Below, piece after piece: positions 9,355 to 18,438 of a DNA stretch of 64,000 nt. The notes beneath the pieces are model-generated. The model had not been told where the DNA came from. It worked only from the letters and a program-made list of their open reading frames with translations, and searched no databases. The position numbers were made by a program, and so were the translations under genes. The stretch is from positions 1-64,000 of the forward strand of contig JBKBHS010000004.1 of assembly GCA_046299555.1 (NCBI GenBank), in the 5' to 3' direction. This DNA is from CALKJP01 sp046299555 (GTDB lineage Bacteria > Bacteroidota > Bacteroidia > JACCXN01). The stretch's first letter is position 1. Each line of letters begins with the position of its first letter.

Positions 9355-9696
9355 ATGAAAACTACGGAAGAAAAATATTGTTTTGAATGTGGATCAGCCA
9401 TTAACATAAAAGCAGAAATTTGCCCTAAATGTGGCGTTAGACAACCTTTTATACCTGAAATGCAGCAGGTAAATTCAACTTCGCCAAAAGTTTCTGATAA
9501 ATGGATTATCACCTTTATATTAGCATGGTTTGTTGGTTATTTAGGAATACATCGTTTTTATACAGGCCATACCTTAATTGGTGTACTTCAATTAATAACA
9601 CTTGGAGGATGTGGTATTTGGGTAATTATTGATATTATTATGCTTATTTCAGGTAATTTTAAAGACAGTAATGGGAATCCGATTACCTATAATTAA
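9355..9696 (+). CDS. Zinc-ribbon TM2 domain protein
   Basis: A 113-residue protein. The N-terminus is a rubredoxin-like zinc ribbon with four cysteines (C9, C12, C23, C26 in CFECG and CPKCG). A short linker leads to a TM2 pair (about 48-105) with GYLGIHRFYTGH and LITLGGCGIWVIIDII. Its last 26 bases overlap the start of the DUF2752 gene, which suggests coupled translation. The function is unknown; metal binding by the ribbon is expected but not shown. Confidence 0.88.
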   Translation: MKTTEEKYCFECGSAINIKAEICPKCGVRQPFIPEMQQVNSTSPKVSDKWIITFILAWFVGYLGIHRFYTGHTLIGVLQLITLGGCGIWVIIDIIMLISGNFKDSNGNPITYN

Positions 9697-10000
9697 AACC
9701 ATTTTTTCATATCTGCTCGAAAACTGGGTATATAGCGCCTTTGCGGTATATTCAATTGTTGGAATAATTTTACATCAGCTTTTTGAGATTGATATTTTAA
9801 TACCTTGTTTGTTTACTACCTTGTTTGGATTTAATTGCCCGGGTTGTGGCATAACTCATGCATTTATAGAACTGCTTTCATTCAATTTTAGTGAAGCATG
9901 GCATTACAATCCTTTAATTTATATTCTGATTCCTTCAGGAGCTTTTTATGTTTTAAAAGATTTTAAATCATTCTATGATAAGAAAATCGTTTATAAATAA
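9671..10000 (+). CDS. DUF2752 family membrane protein
   Basis: I place the start at the ATG at 9671 (MGIRLPIIKTIF), giving 109 residues. A longer frame from 9629 would bury more of the upstream gene. There are about three membrane segments, and the family hallmark FNCPGCGITHA lies between the first two. DUF2752 proteins often sit next to TM2 proteins in Bacteroidota, and their role is unknown. The CPGC pair could bind metal or form a disulfide. The 3' end overlaps the M48 gene by 26 bases. Confidence 0.82.
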   Translation: MGIRLPIIKTIFSYLLENWVYSAFAVYSIVGIILHQLFEIDILIPCLFTTLFGFNCPGCGITHAFIELLSFNFSEAWHYNPLIYILIPSGAFYVLKDFKSFYDKKIVYK

Positions 10001-10733
10001 TATTCTTATAACACTTGTATTAACGCTATTTACATCGTGCACTCAGCTTAGCAATTTAATTCCTTTATCGTTTGAAGATAAATTAAGCGAAGTAGTTGAA
10101 AGTAGTATAATGAGTGATGAAAATAGTATTATTAAAAACGACTCAGTAGAAAATGCAATAGCCTTAATTACAACTCGATTATTAAATTCAATTAATAACA
10201 GCAATTATAATTATCAGTTTACTTTAATAGATAATACAGATGTAAATGCTTTTACCATACCGGGTGCCAAAATTTTTATTTGCAAAGGATTAATAACTTT
10301 TGCAGATACACCGGAAGAAGTTGCAGCAGTATTGGCTCATGAAATAGGTCATGCAGAAAAGCGACATGTAGTAAATAAAATTGCAAAAGAATTTGGTTTG
10401 GGAATAATATTTATGCTGATTACCGGTGGTGACCCGGGTATTGTTACAGAAATTATTCGTTTAGTTGCATCTACCGGTTTTGATAGAGAACAAGAAAAAG
10501 AAGCCGATGAATTCGCCTTGCAGTTACTAGAAAAATCAGGTATACATCCAAAGCACATGGAAAGTTTTTTCAAAAAAATAAATGAATTGAATGATGTAAA
10601 CATGCCTGAAATATTTATGACGCATCCCGATAGCGATAAGAGAGCTGAAAAAGCTGCATCATATAAAGTATCGGAAAATTTTAAAGAGCAATCGTTTAAT
10701 ATGGATTGGGAATCAATTAAAGCATCAATCTAA
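9975..10733 (+). CDS. M48 family metalloprotease lipoprotein
   Basis: A 252-residue lipoprotein (lipobox LFTSC, Cys22) with an M48 catalytic core: HEIGH at 122-126 and the third ligand Glu in EKEADEFAL (Glu176). The spacing and the DREQEKEADE block match the Oma1/HtpX-like group, which includes periplasmic BepA/YcaL-type proteases that degrade misassembled envelope proteins. No TPR extension is present. It overlaps the DUF2752 gene by 26 bases, so the TM2-DUF2752-M48 genes are probably one transcript. The link to envelope quality control is inference from family and location. Confidence 0.88.
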   Translation: MIRKSFINNILITLVLTLFTSCTQLSNLIPLSFEDKLSEVVESSIMSDENSIIKNDSVENAIALITTRLLNSINNSNYNYQFTLIDNTDVNAFTIPGAKIFICKGLITFADTPEEVAAVLAHEIGHAEKRHVVNKIAKEFGLGIIFMLITGGDPGIVTEIIRLVASTGFDREQEKEADEFALQLLEKSGIHPKHMESFFKKINELNDVNMPEIFMTHPDSDKRAEKAASYKVSENFKEQSFNMDWESIKASI

Positions 10734-10742
10734 ATAATTTTA

Positions 10743-10750
10743 TATATTTG
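10743..10750 (+). promoter_or_regulatory. -7 promoter element driving the riboswitch operon
   Basis: TATATTTG is a perfect TAnnTTTG. Transcription would begin a few bases before the conserved riboswitch core. Confidence 0.65.
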
Positions 10751-10751
10751 C

Positions 10752-10930
10752 AGCGCTTTGGTTCGTAATAATTTTTATTACGATTAAAAGGGAATCCGGT
10801 GTAAATCCGGAGCTGTACCCGCAGCTGTAAGTTCTGTAAAAGCTTTTTGATTTCTTTTGCCACTGTCTGCCATAGGTGGATGGGAAGGCTTCAAAAAGTA
10901 GAACGAGCCAGAAGACCTGCCAGAGTAAAA
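10752..10930 (+). promoter_or_regulatory. Cobalamin (vitamin B12) riboswitch
   Basis: The conserved blocks occur in order: GGTTCG, AAAAGGGAA (10786-10794), the P6 hairpin TCCGGTGTAAATCCGGA, CTGTACCCGCAGCTGTAA, the B12 box GCCACTG (10859-10865), GGATGGGAAGG and GAGCCAGAAGACCTGCC (10905-10921). These define the adenosylcobalamin-type aptamer. When the ligand is bound, downstream expression is normally repressed. About 120 bases separate the aptamer from the first ATG, with a short hairpin around TGCTTTCGGGAATAAAAGCA that may belong to the expression platform. The first gene after it starts at 11051. Confidence 0.95.
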
Positions 10931-11050
10931 ATACAATCAATGCTTTCGGGAATAAAAGCAGCGATAATGCAGAATTTTTTTCTACGTTATTCGTATTTTA
11001 TTTTCCATGCATTGGTTTAAATTATTGTTTAACCATTTAATTTAAATCTT

Positions 11051-12340
11051 ATGCGTATGAAAAAAATTTTTACTTGTCTGTGCAGTTTAACATTCTTAAC
11101 TGTTTCTAACACTTTTTTAAAAGCTCAAGCAGTACAGTATTTACATCAAATTATTGTGGCTAATGGAGGAGTTTTTGAATTTGGTCCAACTTATAACGAT
11201 AGGGCTACTGTAGCAACATTTAATCCTCAAACAAATTCTTATACAATTTTTGATACAATCGAAGTAGAATCTGTTCAAGATGTAATAATTGACAGTATCT
11301 ATGCTTATGTTGCAGCACAAGATAGTATTGTAAAATATAATTTAAATACTTACCAACGAGAAGCTATTGCTTATTTTCCGAATATTAAAAAGTTAGAAAT
11401 TGCAGGTAATTATTTAATGGTTGGTAAATGGTTTGGTGGCGGTGACTATTTTGCAGTATTTAATAAACATAATTTACAAGAAATTTTTAGTATTTCACAG
11501 GTGAATGAAACCGTAAATGGAATGGCTTTATTGAACGATACATTCTATGTGGCATACAACATAAAAGGAACCATTGATTTATTCCCTCCATGGGGTGTAT
11601 ATGCCGACAGTATTGGTAAATTAGCTGTTATACATGCTTCATCTCAAACGTTTTTACATGATATAATTTTAGGCCCAAATGCTGCAGGTGCAGGAAAATC
11701 ATTTGTATATAATAATTCAATTTATACTATTTGTATTGAAACAGGATATTTATTTAAATACACACCGACAAACGGGAATATTGATTCATTAAATATTGGA
11801 ATAATAAAATATGCCAATTTGCATAATGGAATTTTATATGGAGATTTTTTTACCGGATTTGGAGCATACAATCTAAATACCAATGCTTTCTTGTCTAATC
11901 CTTCATTTAGTTATTCGTCAATGTATGCTGCAATAAATTATGATTTTATGAATAATCATTTTTATGTAACCGAAACTGATTATTCAACTTATGGTAAGCT
12001 TTACAAAATTAATAATTCAGGATTAAAAACAGATTCTGTTAATGTAGGTATTTCGCCCGAAGCAATGGCATTGGATTTTCGTTTGAATGTTTCAATTAAT
12101 GAAATTGAAAACAAAAAAATTATATCGGCTTATCCAAATCCATTTAATAATTCAATAACCTTACAAGGTCGTGAAAATGCAAGTGTTGAAGTGTATGACT
12201 TAAAGGCTCGTTTAATTTATCAAACTCAAAGTTTATCCAACACACATTTAATTAATACCGAAAATTGGGAATCCGGAATGTATATTATAAAAGTACAATC
12301 TAATACCGATGTTCAAACATTAAAAATGATAAAACAATAA
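11051..12340 (+). CDS. T9SS-sorted beta-propeller protein of the B12 operon
   Basis: A 429-residue protein with a signal peptide (to about residue 25, LKAQ) and short repeats of propeller type (VQDVIIDSIYAYVAAQDSIV, NGMALLNDTFYVAYN, SPEAMALDF) resembling YncE/DUF5074 propellers. A type A T9SS sorting domain follows at about 345-429 (ISAYPNPFNNSITL, VEVYDLKARLIY, GMYIIKV). It is the first gene after the cobalamin riboswitch and lies 8 bases before a TonB-dependent receptor. I infer a surface cobalamin- or corrinoid-binding role, analogous to the BtuG propeller but anchored by T9SS. No ligand residues can be named. Confidence 0.75.
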   Translation: MRMKKIFTCLCSLTFLTVSNTFLKAQAVQYLHQIIVANGGVFEFGPTYNDRATVATFNPQTNSYTIFDTIEVESVQDVIIDSIYAYVAAQDSIVKYNLNTYQREAIAYFPNIKKLEIAGNYLMVGKWFGGGDYFAVFNKHNLQEIFSISQVNETVNGMALLNDTFYVAYNIKGTIDLFPPWGVYADSIGKLAVIHASSQTFLHDIILGPNAAGAGKSFVYNNSIYTICIETGYLFKYTPTNGNIDSLNIGIIKYANLHNGILYGDFFTGFGAYNLNTNAFLSNPSFSYSSMYAAINYDFMNNHFYVTETDYSTYGKLYKINNSGLKTDSVNVGISPEAMALDFRLNVSINEIENKKIISAYPNPFNNSITLQGRENASVEVYDLKARLIYQTQSLSNTHLINTENWESGMYIIKVQSNTDVQTLKMIKQ

Positions 12341-12348
12341 TTAAAAAC

Positions 12349-14244
12349 TTGAATAAAGTATTTAAAATAGCCTTATTATTTTTAGTATATCCCTATTTGG
12401 CTTATGCTCAAGACACAATTATGTTGAATACATTTGAATTTAATGAGCCTAGAAAAACAATTCAGGAAATATTATTTAAAAGCCAACATGCGGATAGTGT
12501 TACTAAAAAAGCATTTGCACATTTATCGGTAGCAGATATATTAAGTCAGAATTCTCAACTTTTTATTAAAAATTATGGTCCGGGCAGTTTAGCCACAACA
12601 GCATTTAGAGGGGCATCAGCAGTGCATACCGCCATATTGTGGAATGGAATAAATATTAATAGCTGTATGAATGGGCAGTTGGATTTGTCTCTTTTACCGG
12701 TGTTTATGTACGATAATATTTCTGTACAATATGGCGGTACAACTGCACTTTGGGGAAATGCTGCTGTTGCAGGTTCGATACAATTAAATAATCGTTCTGA
12801 TTTTAACAAAGGACTAAGCACTACTATTGGTGGTAATTTTGGAAGTTTCGATACCTATTCACAGTTTGGGAAAGTATCTTATTCTAACAGCAAATTAAGC
12901 ACATCAATACGTTTTACAAATACCACATCATTAAATAATTTTGAGTTTGAAAATATTTCTCAAAATCCTGTATTAAAAGAAAAGCAAAAGCATGCCGCTT
13001 TTCAACAAAAAAATCTAATGTTAGAGAATGCATTCAGATTTTCTGAAAAAGTTCACTATTCTTTGAATGCATGGCATCAACAATCTAAGCGAGAAATTCC
13101 TCCGGTTTTATTTCAAACAAAATACGGCTCTACACAAGATGATTTGAATACCCGTATAATTTCTGAATTAAAATATCTTACAAACAAATCTAAAACTATA
13201 TTGCGCAATGCATTTATAAATGAGCAAATATTTTTTTATGATTATATGGCTGATAAAATGTATCATAATAGAGCAATAAGTTCCAGTAATGAAGTAGAAC
13301 ATTTTATCAAATTTTCAAAACATATAGAAAAGCATACCGGTGTAAATTATACCTATCAAACTGCAAGTTCTGAGGGATATTTCAAGAAGCCTGTTTTAAA
13401 TAGAATGGCTTTTTTTAGTGCGTTGAACATTCATTTGTTGAATGAAAAATTATTATTAAATGTAAGTGCTCGTAAAGAGTGGATGCCATCTAAATTTATA
13501 CCTTTAACATATGCATTTACATCGTATTTTAAAGTAACTGATTACTTAAGTTTTAGAACAAATTCTGCAAGAGTTTATCGTTTACCTACATTTAATGATT
13601 TATTCTGGTATCCGGGAGGAAACCCTGATTTAAAACCAGAAGAAGGATTTACGCACGAAGGTTCTATTATCTTATCTTTAATTGATGTGAACGCTAATGC
13701 TTTCTTAAAACATACTACTACGGCTTATTCCAGAAGAATGAAAAATTGGATTATTTGGCTGCCTCAAAATTCAATTTGGTTACCTCAAAATTTAATGGAT
13801 GTTTGGAGTAGGGGTATAGAAACAGAAAGTGAATTAAATTTTTCAGTTAATCCTCTTCGATTTATGTTTCAAGTTTCAACATCATATGTAGTCTCCACAT
13901 CCATGATAGCATTGTATGATGGTGATAATTCTGTGGGGAAACAATTAATGTATGTGCCAATGTATAGCGGACAAGGAAATTTTAGAATTTATTTTAAAAA
14001 ATTGTATCTCAATTATAATCTAACCTATATCGGTTATAGATACACAAGTAGCGATAATACACAATTTTTATCACCTTATTGGTTAAATAATATTTGGTTG
14101 GCAAAATCATTTTCATTTAAAAATAATTCATTTGAAGTATCTGCAAGGATAAATAATTTGTTTAATGAAACCTATCAGGTAATGCTTAATAGACCAATGC
14201 CTTTGCGTCATTATCAAATAGGAATACGATTTGATTTTAATTAG
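12349..14244 (+). CDS. TonB-dependent outer-membrane receptor, probable cobalamin transporter (BtuB-like)
   Basis: A 631-residue receptor with a signal peptide (MNKVFKIALLFLVYPYLAYA). The plug domain (about 55-150) contains LFIKNYGPGSLATTAFRG and QYGGTTALWGNAAVAGSI. The beta-barrel ends in an aromatic C-terminal strand (HYQIGIRFDFN). The start codon is TTG, because the first ATG (12421) would remove the signal peptide. No carboxypeptidase-like N-terminal extension or SusD partner is present, which fits vitamin or metal uptake rather than glycan uptake. The cobalamin riboswitch upstream makes B12 the best substrate guess. The next gene begins one base after the stop. Confidence 0.9.
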   Translation: MNKVFKIALLFLVYPYLAYAQDTIMLNTFEFNEPRKTIQEILFKSQHADSVTKKAFAHLSVADILSQNSQLFIKNYGPGSLATTAFRGASAVHTAILWNGININSCMNGQLDLSLLPVFMYDNISVQYGGTTALWGNAAVAGSIQLNNRSDFNKGLSTTIGGNFGSFDTYSQFGKVSYSNSKLSTSIRFTNTTSLNNFEFENISQNPVLKEKQKHAAFQQKNLMLENAFRFSEKVHYSLNAWHQQSKREIPPVLFQTKYGSTQDDLNTRIISELKYLTNKSKTILRNAFINEQIFFYDYMADKMYHNRAISSSNEVEHFIKFSKHIEKHTGVNYTYQTASSEGYFKKPVLNRMAFFSALNIHLLNEKLLLNVSARKEWMPSKFIPLTYAFTSYFKVTDYLSFRTNSARVYRLPTFNDLFWYPGGNPDLKPEEGFTHEGSIILSLIDVNANAFLKHTTTAYSRRMKNWIIWLPQNSIWLPQNLMDVWSRGIETESELNFSVNPLRFMFQVSTSYVVSTSMIALYDGDNSVGKQLMYVPMYSGQGNFRIYFKKLYLNYNLTYIGYRYTSSDNTQFLSPYWLNNIWLAKSFSFKNNSFEVSARINNLFNETYQVMLNRPMPLRHYQIGIRFDFN

Positions 14245-14245
14245 T

Positions 14246-15256
14246 ATGAAACAAATATTATTACTTTTTAATTTTATTTTTTTTCTTCAAATTTTATACG
14301 CGCAATTTCCGCCACCTGCTGGACAAGCCGGTAGTACAGCCATTTATAAAGATAGTAGCATTATTGTTGCATGGGCAACTCAATGTACTGTTTATAGAGG
14401 TTATAAAAATATTTCAAATCCCTCTGCCGGGTATGCTGAAGTGGGTGATAATTCTTCTGCTTTGGGTATTGCAGGTAGTGGAGGAGTTGTTAGTTTGGGT
14501 GATGGAGGACATGCCATAGTTCAATTTCAAAGTCCAATATTTAATGGTCCGGGTTGGGACTTTGCCATATTTGAAAATTCTTTCAGTGATTCTTATTTGG
14601 AGTTAGCCTTTGTTGAAGTAAGTTCTGATGGTGTAAATTATTTTAGATTTCCTTCTGTTTCTAATACACAAACAACTATTCAAATAGGTGCTTTTGATAC
14701 ATTGGATGCTACCAAAATAAATAATTTGGCCGGAAAATACAGAGCCTTATACGGAACGCCATTTGATTTAGAAGAATTGGATAATATTTCTGGATTAGAT
14801 ATTAATAATATAACACACATAAAAATAATTGATGTAGTTGGTTCAATCAACACTGCTTATGCAAGCTATGATAGTAATAACAATATAATAAATGACCCTT
14901 GGCCTACTGAATTTGCTTCGTCAGGTTTTGATTTAGATGCCGTAGGTGTTATTCATCAATTACCATTAAATGTTGAAGAAAACAATTATTTTAATTCAAT
15001 ACAGATTTATCCCAATCCGGTGTTTAAACATCAATATATAAACATAAATTTATTTACTGAATTTTATGATAAAATTAACGTAGAGCTTATTTCTTCTTCA
15101 GGCAAAGTAATAGTTCATCAAGAATTTGAATCAAATTATAATTCATGGAATAATTACAGCATTTCACTTTCAGAAGACATTAAGGCAGGTGTCTATATTT
15201 TGAAATTACAGCAAAAAGAACAACTAAGTACTCATAAAATTATTATAACCGAATGA
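14246..15256 (+). CDS. T9SS-sorted surface protein of the B12 operon
   Basis: The ATG at 14246 gives a clean signal peptide (MKQILLLFNFIFFLQILYAQ); an upstream in-frame ATG at 14231 overlaps the receptor. The middle (about 25-250) is a beta-rich domain with GDGGHAIVQFQSPIFNGPGW, FAIFENSF and VEVSSDGVNYFRFPS, resembling carbohydrate- or ligand-binding jelly rolls. A type A sorting domain follows (IQIYPNPVF, VELISSSGKVIV, GVYILKL). Its place between the receptor and the BtuG-like lipoprotein under a B12 riboswitch suggests corrinoid capture. It may be a counterpart of the extra surface binders found in gut Bacteroides B12 loci, which is inference. Confidence 0.75.
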   Translation: MKQILLLFNFIFFLQILYAQFPPPAGQAGSTAIYKDSSIIVAWATQCTVYRGYKNISNPSAGYAEVGDNSSALGIAGSGGVVSLGDGGHAIVQFQSPIFNGPGWDFAIFENSFSDSYLELAFVEVSSDGVNYFRFPSVSNTQTTIQIGAFDTLDATKINNLAGKYRALYGTPFDLEELDNISGLDINNITHIKIIDVVGSINTAYASYDSNNNIINDPWPTEFASSGFDLDAVGVIHQLPLNVEENNYFNSIQIYPNPVFKHQYININLFTEFYDKINVELISSSGKVIVHQEFESNYNSWNNYSISLSEDIKAGVYILKLQQKEQLSTHKIIITE

Positions 15257-16293
15257 TGTTCAAACATAGAATATATATAATATTTATTTTACTAGCTCTG
15301 TTTTTTTCTTGCCGAAAAGATAAACCTGAAGTAGTACAACAAAATTTAATTTCAAGCTTAGGCACAAATTCAGTTTTAGTTATTAATGAAGGTAATTTTA
15401 TGTTTTCTAATGCTTCATTAACATATATAAATTTAAGTGATGATGAAATAATCGAAGATGTATTTAAATCAGTAAATAATCAAAATTTGGGGGATGTATT
15501 GCAAAGTGTTTATGCAAGAAATAATTTATACTATTTAATTGTAAACAATAGTTCAAAAATTGAAATTATTGATAGAAATTCTTTCAAATTTAAAGGCACA
15601 ATTACAGGATTAAATTCACCACGATACATGCTAAGCGTTAGTAACAATAAGGCGTATGTGAGCGATATATATGATAATTCAATTCATATTATAGATTTGA
15701 ATTCTGCATCAAAAATTGGTAGCATTTCAATTAATGCATGGACAGAACAAATGACTTATGTATATGGAAAAGTTTTTGTAACCGCGCCAAACAGAGATTA
15801 TCTCTATGTTATAAATGCTGAAAAGGATTTAATACAAGATAGCATTTTTATTCAAAAAAATGCTTACTCCATTGTACAAGATAAGCAAAGCAATATATGG
15901 GTTTTATCGTCCGGCAATAGTAACTCAGGCGTTACTCCTAAATTGTATAAAATTAATCCGATTAATTTAAGCATTTTAAATGTTTTTGAATTTACATTAA
16001 ATGATACTCCAGGAAATTTAAAAATAAGTGGTTTTTTAGATACACTTTACTTTTTAAATAAAGGCGTTTGGCAAATGCCTATAAGTTCTGACATAACAAA
16101 TGCAAAAAAGATAATCGAACAATCAAGTTCAAATTTTTACGGTTTAGGTATCCATCCTCAAACACATGAAATATTTGTTGCTGATGCATTGGATTATGTT
16201 CAAAAAGGGAATGTATATAGACATAAACCCAACGGAGAATTAATAAAAAGCTATAAAGTTGGAATTATACCTTCTGACTTTATTTTTGAATAA
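15253..16293 (+). CDS. BtuG-like DUF5074 beta-propeller surface lipoprotein
   Basis: A 346-residue lipoprotein (MMFKHRIYIIFILLALFFSC, lipobox Cys20). It has the DUF5074/YncE-like pattern: VLVINEGNFMFSNASLTYIN, LGDVLQSVYARNNLYYLIVN, then blades with IEIIDRNSFK, YVSDIYDNSIHIIDL and LYVINAEK. This resembles BtuG of gut Bacteroides, a surface propeller that binds cobalamin very tightly and hands it to BtuB. It overlaps the previous gene by ATGA, so it is the last gene of the riboswitch operon. It ends directly against the convergent M43 gene. Confidence 0.85.
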   Translation: MMFKHRIYIIFILLALFFSCRKDKPEVVQQNLISSLGTNSVLVINEGNFMFSNASLTYINLSDDEIIEDVFKSVNNQNLGDVLQSVYARNNLYYLIVNNSSKIEIIDRNSFKFKGTITGLNSPRYMLSVSNNKAYVSDIYDNSIHIIDLNSASKIGSISINAWTEQMTYVYGKVFVTAPNRDYLYVINAEKDLIQDSIFIQKNAYSIVQDKQSNIWVLSSGNSNSGVTPKLYKINPINLSILNVFEFTLNDTPGNLKISGFLDTLYFLNKGVWQMPISSDITNAKKIIEQSSSNFYGLGIHPQTHEIFVADALDYVQKGNVYRHKPNGELIKSYKVGIIPSDFIFE

Positions 16294-18375
16294 TTAATGT
16301 TGGATAATTAATTTTTCTGTCCAAACACCTGAGTTTCCTCTTGATTGAATAAAGTAAACGCCATTTTCAATATTACTGATATCAATATTTATGGTATTTG
16401 TGTTGAGTTTTGTGTTAAAAACAATTTTTCCGTTTAAATCAAAAATAGTAATTTCATTTTCAGGATTTTCTTCTCCTGATAAAATTAATGTTACAACATT
16501 GTTTGCAGGATTGGGAAAAAGTTGAATTTTATGATTTAATTCATTATCTTGAATGGTATTTAAATTGTATCCAATGTTAATATCATCCAGATAAAAATTA
16601 TTTCCTCCTCCACTTTCAAAAACAAAACGTAATCTAAAGGGAGTATTGGGTTGAATACCTGTTAAATTAGTAATAAAATCTGTTTTCCATTGGCTGCTGT
16701 TATTGGGGAAAAATGGAGTTGTTTGATTAGGGGCAGTTGTTAAATTATTTACGTTAATTGTTTTTTTAATAGACCATGTACTGCCACAATTAGTACTTAC
16801 AAATACATTTAATTTATCAGTTGATGTACTGTCTTTTCTAGCATAAGCATATCTGAAACTAATTTGTAAATTAGTTACATTGCTAAAATTATAAACCGGG
16901 CTAATTAATTCATCTTTTCTACCTTTTTCAATAATGGAATAATTATTAAGCCAAACTGATTTTGTGCCGCTAAAAGCGTAGGAATTATTTAATTCAAATC
17001 CGGCATCATTATATGGATTTATGGTAAACCAATTATTTGAAATCAAATCTGTAAAGTTTTCAAAATTTTCAGCAAAAGGTATTGCTGTACCTGTATTGGG
17101 CAATACAGTTATATAGTTAGTATCGGTTTTAGTTAATGTTGTGTTACCATCACTAACTTGCAAAGTTACTGCATATGTTCCCGGTGTAGAATAGGTAACT
17201 GTTACAGTAGAATCGGTTGAAGTTGAAGGTGTTCCTCCACTAAAAGTCCATGTTCTGCTTTGTATTCCATGATATGATACATCTGAAAATTTTACTTGTT
17301 GTCCGGCACAAATTATTTGTTTATCAGCGATAAAATCGGCAGCGCAAAAATTATTGTTCCCATCTGTACCCGTAGCGGCTAAATTTGAAGCCGTCCATAA
17401 ATTATTTCTGTTGGCAATGGGCGAATTTAAACACGCATGCATTCTGTCGCGTTGTCCATATGTAAGCATTCGGGCGCAATAGGCATAATCCATAAAATTT
17501 TGAACATTATCTAATGTATCATCACATGTTGTACCATTTAAATTACATGTTTGCCAACCTATGGTATTGGGGGTATCGAGTACATCATCATCATAATTGC
17601 AATTAGCTTGCTGTGCAACAGGTAAATAATAAAATCCGGGAACATTGTTCCCGCCCCAAATATGCTGTAAATTAAAGTAATGTCCCAACTCATGTGTAAG
17701 TACAACTGATTTAAATGGAGTGGAAGTACCTATACTTCCTAAATAACTATGTTGAATTACAATTCCATCCCATTGTGGCAGGGTATCAGCTGTTGATGGC
17801 AATAGTGCATGTCCGGCCAAACCTGCGGCTTCTGCACATACATAAATGTTTAAATATTTTGAGGGATCCCAATGAATTAAATTTTTCACCTGATGATCGC
17901 CCACATATGTTAATGTGGATGCTATTCGGTTAATACCGCTATGGCAATTACCGTTTGGGTCCTTTTGAGCTAATACCAATTCTATTTCGCAATCGGCAGC
18001 TCTTGGTTTAAAAAAAGGAACAATATCTATTGTATCCGGATTTTGCTTGCGTAAATTTCTGTTAGCAACTCTTATAGCATCATATATCTGTGCATTGGTG
18101 ATATTTTCAGCGCCATAATTGTGAATGACATGAAACACAACAGGAATTTTATAAACCATTGATTTATTATTTTTTTGACGGATATAATTGTGTGTAAATT
18201 CATTCAGAAATTTATGGTTTGCAATAATCTTATCATTTAATTCAGGATATTTCTTAAATATATTTTGATGCATTTCATCGGTGCCGCAAAATTGAGGTAA
18301 AATATTTTCTTCATGTTGTTGTGCAAAGGCATAAGTATTTAACAGAAGTATTGTTAAAAAAAATAGTATTCTCAT
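16294..18375 (-). CDS. Secreted M43 (pappalysin/cytophagalysin-like) metalloprotease with PKD and T9SS domains
   Basis: A 693-residue protein. The signal peptide ends near residue 19. The catalytic domain (about 75-330) has HELGHYFNLQHIWG (His228, Glu229, His232, His238) and a Met-turn NFMDYAY. A PKD domain lies near 345-425 (SRTWTFSGGTPSTS, GTYAVTLQVSDG), then a beta-sandwich region (about 425-600). A type A sorting domain closes the protein (IQLFPNPANNVVTLI, ITIFDLNGKIVF, GVYFIQS). M43 proteases cleave extracellular proteins. The third zinc site is HxxNxxH instead of the more common HxxGxxH, which also occurs in related Bacteroidota sequences as I know them. Confidence 0.92.
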   Translation of the reverse strand: MRILFFLTILLLNTYAFAQQHEENILPQFCGTDEMHQNIFKKYPELNDKIIANHKFLNEFTHNYIRQKNNKSMVYKIPVVFHVIHNYGAENITNAQIYDAIRVANRNLRKQNPDTIDIVPFFKPRAADCEIELVLAQKDPNGNCHSGINRIASTLTYVGDHQVKNLIHWDPSKYLNIYVCAEAAGLAGHALLPSTADTLPQWDGIVIQHSYLGSIGTSTPFKSVVLTHELGHYFNLQHIWGGNNVPGFYYLPVAQQANCNYDDDVLDTPNTIGWQTCNLNGTTCDDTLDNVQNFMDYAYCARMLTYGQRDRMHACLNSPIANRNNLWTASNLAATGTDGNNNFCAADFIADKQIICAGQQVKFSDVSYHGIQSRTWTFSGGTPSTSTDSTVTVTYSTPGTYAVTLQVSDGNTTLTKTDTNYITVLPNTGTAIPFAENFENFTDLISNNWFTINPYNDAGFELNNSYAFSGTKSVWLNNYSIIEKGRKDELISPVYNFSNVTNLQISFRYAYARKDSTSTDKLNVFVSTNCGSTWSIKKTINVNNLTTAPNQTTPFFPNNSSQWKTDFITNLTGIQPNTPFRLRFVFESGGGNNFYLDDINIGYNLNTIQDNELNHKIQLFPNPANNVVTLILSGEENPENEITIFDLNGKIVFNTKLNTNTINIDISNIENGVYFIQSRGNSGVWTEKLIIQH

Positions 18376-18438
18376 ATTATTATAATATGTAAATTTTTAT
18401 CAATTTAGCTAAAGTAACAAATTAATTTTCTAAAAAAA

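Noticed and set aside
9629..9670. Earlier start for the DUF2752 gene
   Set aside because: It would overlap the zinc-ribbon TM2 gene by 68 bases and add a stretch not typical of the family; ATG 9671 gives a normal overlap.
12573..12821. Minus-strand open frame inside the TonB receptor
   Set aside because: Complete antisense shadow of a well-supported gene, with no promoter or family features.
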